DNA of 9,867 bases from CAYMRB01 sp964392615 (GTDB lineage: Bacteria; Planctomycetota; UBA8108), in assembly GCA_964392615.1 (NCBI GenBank), contig CAYMRB010000384.1, positions 1 through 9,867 of the forward strand, given 5' to 3'. Below the pieces are notes generated by a model. The model was not told the DNA's origin, ran no database searches, and was given only the letters and a program-made list of their open reading frames with translations. The first letter of the stretch is position 1, and every line of letters starts with the position of its first letter. A program made the translations under genes and the position numbers. Positions 1 through 6,414 of the stretch are shown here, piece after piece.

Positions 1-2
1 AA

Positions 3-106
3 GGACTCACCACAGAGTCACCGAGCGCACAGAGAAGAGGAAGGCAGAGAAGAAGAAGGAGCTTCTCCGTGCTTCTCTGTGCTCTCTGTGACTCTGTGGT
101 GAATCC
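3..106. repeat. Long imperfect inverted repeat (dispersed 'CACAGAGTCAC' type)
   Basis: Bases 3-37 pair with 72-106 at about 32 of 35 positions. The outer core ACCACAGAGTCAC (9-21) is matched exactly by GTGACTCTGTGGT (88-100). The inner part (38-71) is purine-rich and can extend the fold, with GAAGAAG near 52-58 facing CTTCTCC at 62-68. A transcript of either strand would form a long hairpin. Elements with this core are, to my knowledge, scattered through intergenic regions of large GC-rich genomes such as Planctomycetota, Verrucomicrobiota and Acidobacteriota, and they often give spurious predicted peptides. It is less GC-rich than its surroundings. It could serve as a terminator for whatever lies upstream, but there is no T tract. 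Confidence 0.8.
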
Positions 107-137
107 TCTTCTCTTGGCTCGGGCGAATCGGGAGCCA

Positions 138-189
138 GTCGGACGGAGTCGGAGTCGGTGTCGGTCTCGGTCTCGGAGTCGGTATCGCT
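138..189. repeat. Degenerate hexamer tandem repeat (GTCGGW family)
   Basis: From 138 to 189 the sequence follows a six-base period of the form (G/C/A)TCGG(A/T), with units GTCGGA, GTCGGT, CTCGGT, CTCGGA and ATCGCT, and one unit shortened by two bases near 144-147. It lies between the inverted repeat and the first gene, upstream of the ribosome binding site, so I read it as non-coding. Read in frame it gives an Arg-Ser run that is not part of a plausible protein. The rest of the leader (190-288) shows no convincing promoter. Confidence 0.75.
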
Positions 190-288
190 CCGCCGAAGAG
201 CTCACGATTCCCTCGCATGCGGCGCGCGTCAACCCTCTTCCAACTTCCGATCGGTTGATCGACAATGCCGTGGAACGACCCAGCTCCT

Positions 289-293
289 GGAGG
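289..293 (+). promoter_or_regulatory. Ribosome binding site of the first gene (decides the start)
   Basis: GGAGG lies six bases upstream of the ATG at 300. The same frame is open back to an ATG at 69, but that start lies inside the inverted repeat and would put a repeat-encoded Arg/Ser segment ahead of the signal peptide. The site at 289 plus the signal peptide directly after 300 favour the later start. Confidence 0.85.
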
Positions 294-299
294 CATCGC

Positions 300-3200
300 A
301 TGACCGCTCGTACGACTTCGAGGCTGTTTTCGCGCGTTCTGGTTCTCGCTCTCTCCGTCATCTCGGCCCCGACTCGGGCGCCGGCGGCAGGCGATACGGC
401 GGAAGCGCTCGCCGGCGGCATTCTGGCCGCGACGGGCACGCAGGGCGGGCTCGTCGCCCATGTGGGCTGCGGCGACGGCTCGTTGACGGCGGCTTTGCAC
501 GCGGGGGACGCCTATCGCGTGCACGGCCTGACGCGCGACGCCGCCGAGGTCGAGACCTCCCGCGCGACGATCGCCGCACGCGGCGCTTACGGTCCGGTCT
601 CGGCCGAACGGCTGGCGGGGCGCGAGTTGCCGTACATCGACGGCACGGTGAATCTCGTCGTCGTCACGGACACGGCTGCCGTGCCGATGGCCGAGGTGAT
701 GCGCGTGCTCCAGCCGCGTGGTGTCGCGTACGTCCGCGACGGTGGCGGCTGGAAGAAGACCGTCAAGCCGTGGCCTGAAGCGCTCGACGAGTGGACGCAC
801 TATCTGCACAGCCCGACGAACAACGCGGTATCGGACGACAGCGTCGTCGGCCCGCCCCGGCGTCTGCAGTGGGTCGACGGTCCTCGGTTCACGCGACACC
901 ACGATCGCATGTCGAGCGTCAACGGAGCCGTCACGGCGAACGGGCGCGTGTTCACGATCTTCGACGAGGCCTCGAGCGTCTCGATCCTGATTCCGCCGAA
1001 GTGGACGGTCATCGCGCGCGACGCGTTCAACGGCACCGTCCTGTGGCGACGCGCGATCAGCAAGTGGCACACGCACCTGTGGCCGCTGAAGAGCGGGCCG
1101 GCGCAGCTGCCGAGGCGGCTCGTCGCGGTCGGCGATCGCGTCTGGGTCACGTTGAGCCTCGACGGGCCGGTGACCGCGCTGGACGCGGCGACCGGAAGAA
1201 CGGTTCGCACGTACGAGGGAACGGACGGCACGGAGGAGATCCTCGTCGCGGACGATGTCCTGTATCTGCTCGTCAACGAGCACGCCGAGGAGCCGGAGTA
1301 CGCGAACCTGCGCCGCATCCGCCACGGCTACAACGAGAAGTTCTGGGACGAGGCGAAGCGCAAGGTCGTCGCGGTGAACGCGTCGAGCGGCGCGCAGCTG
1401 TGGAGCTCGGAGCGTCGCGTGCTTCCCGGCACGCTCGCGGTCGGCGACGAGGGGGTGTACTTCCACGACGGTGGGGGCATCGTCTCTCTCGACCGCACCG
1501 GCGGCGACGAACGTTGGCGTTCCGATCCGATCGCGCGGACCGCGGTCGTGCGCTCGTTCTACCTGCCGACGCTCGTCGTCTACGGCGACGTCGTGCTGTT
1601 CTCCGGCGGCGAGACCGCAGGCGGGCAGACGGGGTCGTGGTACGAGAAGGGCGAGGACACGATGACCGCGCTGTCGGCGAAGACAGGCAAGAAGCTGTGG
1701 TCGGCGTACCATCCGCCGTCCGGGTATCGGTCGCCGGAAGACTTGCTGGTCGCGAACGGCCTCGTGTGGGCCGGCGAGACGACGAGCGGTCGTGTCGTCG
1801 GCAAGTTCTCGGGGCACGATCCGCGTACGGGCGAGATCAAGGTAGAGTTCACTCCAGACGTGGACACGTACTGGTTCCACCATCGCTGCTATCGCGGCAA
1901 GGCGACCAACAAGTACCTGCTGATGGCGCGGGCCGGTACGGAGTTCGTCGACGTCGAGAACAAGACGTGGATCACGCACCATTGGTTCCGCGGCGCGTGC
2001 AGCTACGGCGTCATGCCGGCCAACGGCTTGATCTACGCGCCGCAGCATCCGTGCGCGTGCTACCTCGAGGCGAAGCTGGCGGGCTTCAACGCGTTGGCTG
2101 CAGGCTCGCGCGATCTCGCGGCAGCGACTAAGCGCGCGGACCGCACGCGTCTGATGAAGGGCGCGGCGTACGGCGCACCAGTGTTCATCCCGCCATCCGA
2201 AGAGGACTGGCCGACGTTCCGGCACGACGGTGGCCGCGGTGGCAATACTCATGTGTCCGTGCCGGCGAAGCTGACGAAGGCATGGCAGACGCCAGTCGGT
2301 GCAAAGCTGACGAGCCCGGTCGTCGCGGCGGGGCGAGTGTACGTCGCGTCGATCGAGGAGTTCACCGTGCACGCTCTCGACGCGCGGTCCGGCGGCAAGC
2401 TCTGGAGCTTCACCGCCGGCGGGCGGGTCGACTCGCCGCCGACCGCGTATCTCGACCGCGTGTACTTCGGGTCGGCGGACGGTCACGTGTACTGCCTGCG
2501 CGCATCCGACGGCGCGCTCGCCTGGCGTTTCCGCGCTGCGCCGATCGATCAGCGACTGATGTCGATGGGCGCTCTCGAATCCGTCTGGCCGGTACCTGGC
2601 AGCGTCCTGATCGAAAACGGCGTGCTGTGGTGCGTCGCCGGTCGCTCGATGTTCGTCGACGGTGGCCTGCGCCTCTGGCGACTCGACCCGACAAGCGGGC
2701 GCGCGCTCTCATGCACGGAGCTGTCGGATCGCGATGCGGACGGCAAGCACATCCAGGACTACGTCAGCTGGCTCAACATGCCAGCGGCCCTGCCGGACGT
2801 CCTGTCGACCGATGGCCGTCACGTCTACATGCGCTCGCAGGCGTTCGCGCTCGACGGCACGCGACTGCCGCTCGAGGCGATGCCGACCACGGCCAATGCG
2901 GACGCCGGTGCTCCGGAAGCGACGCAGGATCCGAAGTACGCGCATCTGTTCTCGCCGACCGGCTTCCTCGAGGGCAGCTGGTGGCATCGCAGCTATTGGA
3001 TGTGGGGTAGCCGATACGTCAGCGGCTGGTGCGGCTACTATCGCGCCGGCAAGATGGCGCCGGCGGGGCGCACGCTCGTCGTCGACGACACGACGGTGTA
3101 CGGCTTCGGCCGCGAGCCGCAGTACTACCGTTGGACGGTGCCGATCGAGCACCAGCTGTACTCCGCCCCGAAGGGCGCGAGCGAATCGACGTCCGGCGTC

Positions 3201-4205
3201 GAGACGCGCATTCGCGTCGCGAAGTCGAAGAGTCTCAACCCGGCGGGTAAACCGCTGACGATCGAAGCGCGCGTGCGTGCAGCGCGTCCTGATGGCGTCG
3301 TGCTCGCACGCGGCGGTGGTGGCGCGGGATACTCGTTGCATATCGCCGGCGGCAAGCCGCAGTTCACTCTGCGCAGCGACGGCAAGGCGACGACGGTAGC
3401 GGCGCAGCGCAAGATCCTCGGCAAGTGGGCGCGCATCGCGGGCGTGCTCACGGCCGACAAGAAGCTGCAGGTCTGGGTCGACGGCGAGCTCGCCGGCTCC
3501 GTCGCGGCCACGGGCTTTGTCAACGGCGACCCGCACGAAGCGCTCGAGATCGGCGCGGACGAGAACTCCGCGGTCGGCGAGTATCCGGGGCCGCGGCCGT
3601 TCGCGGGTCGCATCGATGACGTGCGCGTGTACCACCGCGCGCTTGCCGCGGAGGAGATTGCGGCGAGCGCTGCCGGCAAGCAGCCGGGATCGAAGGCGCG
3701 CGAGGGACTCGTTCTCTGGTACACGTTCGACACGGGAGACGCGAACGACGCGTCCGGCAACGGCAACGATGGCACGATGGACGGCGTGAGTGTCGCGCGC
3801 GGCAGGACGGGCGTGTCGATGGAGTTCAGCGGCTACGCCGGGAAGAAGGGACAGCAGTTCGCTGTCCAGCACCACTGGACGGGCAGGCTGCCCATTCTCG
3901 GCCGCGCCATGCTGAAGGCCGGCGATACGCTCTTCGTCGCCGGACCTCGCGATCTGATCGACGAGCCCGAAGCGTTCAAGCGGATCGACGAGAAGGAGGT
4001 GCAGAAGCTCCTCGTCGAGCAAGCCGCGTCGATCGACGGTCGTCGCGGGGCGTTGCTCGTCGCGGTGTCGTCGAAGGATGGCCAGGAGGTCGGCAGGACC
4101 GAACTCGACAGCCCGCCGATCTTCGACGGCATGGCCGCCGCCGGAGGCGCGCTCTACATGACGACGATGAGCGGCAAGGTGATCTGCCTGCGCGGCGCGG
4201 ATTGA
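300..4205 (+). CDS. Secreted methyltransferase-like / PQQ-type beta-propeller / LamG protein
   Basis: A 1301-aa exported protein of unknown function. Residues 1-30 look like a signal peptide (RTTSR, hydrophobic core, cleavage near APAA). Residues 36-148 resemble a class I SAM-methyltransferase: glycine motif VGCGDG at 55-60 and a late-strand motif VLQPRGVAYV at 136-145. Two stretches of quinoprotein-like blades follow (about 170-600 and 637-940), with repeated 'ALDA.(T/S)G..LW' motifs near 237, 291, 357, 455, 690, 730 and 792, and a WPTFRHDG entry motif at 637-644. A LamG/concanavalin-like region (about 967-1180) includes RIDDVRVYHRAL at 1104-1115. Propeller-like sequence resumes to the end (LFVAGP at 1211-1216, SGKVICL at 1291-1297). 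The layout matches what I recall of a large planctomycete family annotated as PQQ-binding-like propeller proteins. No catalytic residues for PQQ dehydrogenase activity are evident, so a binding or scaffold role is as likely as an enzyme. Confidence 0.9.
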   Translation: MTARTTSRLFSRVLVLALSVISAPTRAPAAGDTAEALAGGILAATGTQGGLVAHVGCGDGSLTAALHAGDAYRVHGLTRDAAEVETSRATIAARGAYGPVSAERLAGRELPYIDGTVNLVVVTDTAAVPMAEVMRVLQPRGVAYVRDGGGWKKTVKPWPEALDEWTHYLHSPTNNAVSDDSVVGPPRRLQWVDGPRFTRHHDRMSSVNGAVTANGRVFTIFDEASSVSILIPPKWTVIARDAFNGTVLWRRAISKWHTHLWPLKSGPAQLPRRLVAVGDRVWVTLSLDGPVTALDAATGRTVRTYEGTDGTEEILVADDVLYLLVNEHAEEPEYANLRRIRHGYNEKFWDEAKRKVVAVNASSGAQLWSSERRVLPGTLAVGDEGVYFHDGGGIVSLDRTGGDERWRSDPIARTAVVRSFYLPTLVVYGDVVLFSGGETAGGQTGSWYEKGEDTMTALSAKTGKKLWSAYHPPSGYRSPEDLLVANGLVWAGETTSGRVVGKFSGHDPRTGEIKVEFTPDVDTYWFHHRCYRGKATNKYLLMARAGTEFVDVENKTWITHHWFRGACSYGVMPANGLIYAPQHPCACYLEAKLAGFNALAAGSRDLAAATKRADRTRLMKGAAYGAPVFIPPSEEDWPTFRHDGGRGGNTHVSVPAKLTKAWQTPVGAKLTSPVVAAGRVYVASIEEFTVHALDARSGGKLWSFTAGGRVDSPPTAYLDRVYFGSADGHVYCLRASDGALAWRFRAAPIDQRLMSMGALESVWPVPGSVLIENGVLWCVAGRSMFVDGGLRLWRLDPTSGRALSCTELSDRDADGKHIQDYVSWLNMPAALPDVLSTDGRHVYMRSQAFALDGTRLPLEAMPTTANADAGAPEATQDPKYAHLFSPTGFLEGSWWHRSYWMWGSRYVSGWCGYYRAGKMAPAGRTLVVDDTTVYGFGREPQYYRWTVPIEHQLYSAPKGASESTSGVETRIRVAKSKSLNPAGKPLTIEARVRAARPDGVVLARGGGGAGYSLHIAGGKPQFTLRSDGKATTVAAQRKILGKWARIAGVLTADKKLQVWVDGELAGSVAATGFVNGDPHEALEIGADENSAVGEYPGPRPFAGRIDDVRVYHRALAAEEIAASAAGKQPGSKAREGLVLWYTFDTGDANDASGNGNDGTMDGVSVARGRTGVSMEFSGYAGKKGQQFAVQHHWTGRLPILGRAMLKAGDTLFVAGPRDLIDEPEAFKRIDEKEVQKLLVEQAASIDGRRGALLVAVSSKDGQEVGRTELDSPPIFDGMAAAGGALYMTTMSGKVICLRGAD

Positions 4206-4241
4206 TCGGACCATCGCTTCGCGTCGCAGCGAGCTCTGACC

Positions 4242-4255
4242 TCGCGAATACGCGA
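4242..4255 (+). other. Short perfect hairpin in the 66-bp intergenic gap
   Basis: TCGCG and CGCGA form a perfect five-base stem around an AATA loop and end just before the ribosome binding site of the second gene. A second five-base stem (TCGCT at 4214-4218, AGCGA at 4228-4232) lies just upstream. Neither has a T tract, so they look more like small mRNA structures than terminators. Stems of this size also arise by chance in GC-rich DNA. Confidence 0.25.
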
Positions 4256-4258
4256 ACC

Positions 4259-4267
4259 AAGGAGGTG
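4259..4267 (+). promoter_or_regulatory. Near-consensus Shine-Dalgarno of the second gene
   Basis: AAGGAGGTG is a near-perfect match to the 16S anti-Shine-Dalgarno, with GGAGG six bases before the ATG at 4272. It fixes that start and suggests efficient translation of the second gene. Confidence 0.85.
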
Positions 4268-4271
4268 CGAC

Positions 4272-6371
4272 ATGAGAGTCGGAGGTGTCTCGATCGTCGT
4301 GTCGACTCTCGTCTGCGTCGCGGCGGGCGATCTTCTCGCGGACGACGCGCATCCGCTGCGGACGTGGGTGAAGCGGCATCCGCGATCGACGTCGGCTGCT
4401 CCGCCGTCGCCCCGCATGGGCTACGAGACGTCGTACGGCTACGACCCGGTCAGCCGGCTTCTCGTCCGCTACGGCGGCCACAACCAGGGCGGTGGCGGCG
4501 AGCAGAACTCCGAGGTCTGGACGTACGACCTCGACCGTGACGTCTGGGACCTTCGCGAGCCGAACGACGCGCCGCCCGGCGTGTGCTGCGCGCAGCAGAA
4601 CGTCTGGGACGTGTCGTTGCGCCGCTTCCTGCGGTTTCCGACGTTCAGCGGCAGCCACGGCTGGCAATCGCCTCGGGAGATCGCGTTGCGCGACAGCTCG
4701 GTGTGGACCTACGATCTCGACGCGAATCTCTGGCGCGCCATGCGTCCGTTCCCGGAAACTCGCTCCCGGCCGCTGCGCGGCGCGGCGTTCGACCCTCACC
4801 ACCAGGTCACCGTGCTTCACGGCGGCGAGGGCGCGCGACACGGCACGATCGCGTACGATCTCGCTGCGAATGCGTGGTTCGAGCTGCGACCGAAACCGGC
4901 GCCGTCGGCGGGCATCTCGCAGCCGGGGTTCGCGTACGATGCCGTGCATCGCGTCTTCGTCCTGTTCGGCTCGCAATTCCAAGAGGACTCTCGCACCTGG
5001 ACGTACGACCTGCGCCAGAATCGTTGGAGCGTCCTCGACGTCGACGCGCACCCGCCGGCCGCCAAGAGCTGTCCGGTGCTCGCGGCCGACACGCGCAACG
5101 GCATCGTGTTGTGCTCCGTTCGCGGCGCTGATGGTCTCGAGACGTGGGCGCTCGACGTGGGCCGCAAGAGATGGAAGCACTTGAAGGCCGCGCGCGAGCC
5201 CGATCCGTCCGGCGGACGCAATCGCGTGTTGCTCTATCTCGAGGACCGCAATCTGTTCGTCCTCGAGAACCGCGTCAAGAAGGAGCAGCAGATCTGGACG
5301 TTTCGCTACGCCGACGCGCCGGCTCCTCCGTCGCGACCGAGCGGACTCGTCGTCGAGGCCGGCGCGAACGGCGTGAAGCTGCGCTGGCAGCCGCCGGTAG
5401 GCGACGCGCCGAAGCACTACGAAGTGTGGCGCGACGTCGGGCCAAGGAGCTGGGAGCACGAGTCGACGTGCATCGCGCCCGAGGTCTCGGCGACGGAGTT
5501 CGTCGACGCGCGCGCCGACCGCGACGTCGTCCAGCGTTATCGCGTGCGCGGCGTATACGCCGATGGCGGGAAGTCGCGCCTCTCGTTCGCCGCGACGACG
5601 CGGCCGGCGATCGTCGGCGACGTCGTCGTGTCTGCGACCGATCCTAGCACGGTCGAGATCGAGTGGGCGCGGTCGAAGAGCGCGGACGTCATGGGCTACC
5701 ACGTCGAGCGCGCCGACGTCGCTGTGGAATCGACGGCCCAAGCCGTGCGTATCGCGACACGCTATCGAGACGCTTCGGGTGCCGCGGTTGGCCGCTTACG
5801 AGCGATCGGACCGTTCCGACGTCTGACGGCCCAGGCGCTCACGTCGACGCATTGGAGCGATCGCAGCCCGCGGCTTGACGACTCCGCGCGCGATATCGCC
5901 GACGCGATCTGGGACTCGCCGCCGCGGCCGGACCGGTTCGATGCGAAGGCCGCACCGTACCGCTGGGCTGTCTACGCGTATCGCGTCGTCGCCGTGAATC
6001 GCCTCGACGTCGAGAGCGGGCCGTCCCCGCTCTGCTTCACGTATCCTGCGGCGGTCGAGCACGTGTTCTCGCGCGAGGAGGACGGCGGGCGGGCGCGCCT
6101 GCGTTGGCGCGCGAGTCGCGGGAAGGCGATTCGCGGCTACCACGTGTACCGCCACGACGGTCGCTGGAATTCGGATCCGATCGTCCGACTGACCGCGACC
6201 CCCATCGCGGCGACCGAGTTCGTGGACAAGACGGCCGGCGACGGCACCCGTCGCTACGAAATCGTCGCGGTCGATGCGCTCGGTCAGGAAGGCGAGCCGT
6301 CGCGGCCGGTGTGGTCGCGGCGCGAGTGGAAGCGGTTCTACGAGCCGTACACCGACGAGTGGCATCAGTAG
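4272..6371 (+). CDS. Secreted Kelch-propeller protein with three FN3 domains
   Basis: A 699-aa protein, probably exported. Residues 1-23 form a signal peptide with likely cleavage after LLA. Residues about 45-347 are a Kelch/galactose-oxidase-type propeller: repeats of the pattern 'WTYDL...W' start near 83, 145, 193, 243 and 291, a last blade ends in IWTFRY (341-346), and GG pairs precede several of them (for example RYGGH 66-70). The rest reads as three fibronectin-III-like domains (about 351-447, 448-592, 593-681), with the typical strands YEVWRD (383-388), YHVERA (476-481) and YHVYRHDG (623-630). The middle domain has a long insertion. A charged, aromatic tail (WKRFYEPYTDEWHQ) ends the protein. 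Nothing indicates the galactose oxidase Cys-Tyr copper site, so I infer a binding or adhesion role. It sits 66 bp after the propeller/LamG gene and 43 bp before the lyase-like gene. Confidence 0.88.
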   Translation: MRVGGVSIVVSTLVCVAAGDLLADDAHPLRTWVKRHPRSTSAAPPSPRMGYETSYGYDPVSRLLVRYGGHNQGGGGEQNSEVWTYDLDRDVWDLREPNDAPPGVCCAQQNVWDVSLRRFLRFPTFSGSHGWQSPREIALRDSSVWTYDLDANLWRAMRPFPETRSRPLRGAAFDPHHQVTVLHGGEGARHGTIAYDLAANAWFELRPKPAPSAGISQPGFAYDAVHRVFVLFGSQFQEDSRTWTYDLRQNRWSVLDVDAHPPAAKSCPVLAADTRNGIVLCSVRGADGLETWALDVGRKRWKHLKAAREPDPSGGRNRVLLYLEDRNLFVLENRVKKEQQIWTFRYADAPAPPSRPSGLVVEAGANGVKLRWQPPVGDAPKHYEVWRDVGPRSWEHESTCIAPEVSATEFVDARADRDVVQRYRVRGVYADGGKSRLSFAATTRPAIVGDVVVSATDPSTVEIEWARSKSADVMGYHVERADVAVESTAQAVRIATRYRDASGAAVGRLRAIGPFRRLTAQALTSTHWSDRSPRLDDSARDIADAIWDSPPRPDRFDAKAAPYRWAVYAYRVVAVNRLDVESGPSPLCFTYPAAVEHVFSREEDGGRARLRWRASRGKAIRGYHVYRHDGRWNSDPIVRLTATPIAATEFVDKTAGDGTRRYEIVAVDALGQEGEPSRPVWSRREWKRFYEPYTDEWHQ

Positions 6372-6401
6372 CTCGATGCTGCGGTCGCTGGGCTGCAGCT
6401 C

Positions 6402-6410
6402 GGAGGAGGG
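6402..6410 (+). promoter_or_regulatory. Ribosome binding site of the third gene (decides the start)
   Basis: GGAGGAGGG offers two overlapping Shine-Dalgarno registers, 8 and 4 bases from the ATG at 6415. An in-frame ATG at 6376 and one at 6274 (inside the second gene) lack such a site, and only the 6415 start places a signal peptide at the N-terminus. Confidence 0.8.
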
Positions 6411-6414
6411 CGAG

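Noticed and set aside
248..261. Small inverted repeat CGATC-GGTT-GATCG upstream of the first gene
   Set aside because: Five-base arms are easily produced by chance in this composition, and no promoter is recognisable next to it to make it an operator.
69..299. N-terminal extension of the first gene from an ATG at 69
   Set aside because: It would encode part of the inverted repeat and the hexamer array ahead of a signal peptide. GGAGG at 289 and the signal peptide after 300 support the later start.
18..2486. Long open frame of 822 codons on the - strand
   Set aside because: It is antisense to the propeller gene, Arg-rich with no recognisable domains, and crosses the inverted repeat. Such frames arise in GC-rich DNA from strong third-position G/C bias.
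300..4205. True PQQ-dependent alcohol or glucose dehydrogenase
   Set aside because: Only the structural blade motifs are seen. I could not identify the calcium- and PQQ-binding residues or the vicinal disulfide of these enzymes, and the methyltransferase-like and LamG parts do not fit them.
2709..5741. Open frame of 1010 codons on the - strand
   Set aside because: It spans the gap between two well-supported + strand genes and overlaps both. Its composition is Arg/Ala/Val/Asp-rich and without domain signatures, as expected for an antisense shadow.
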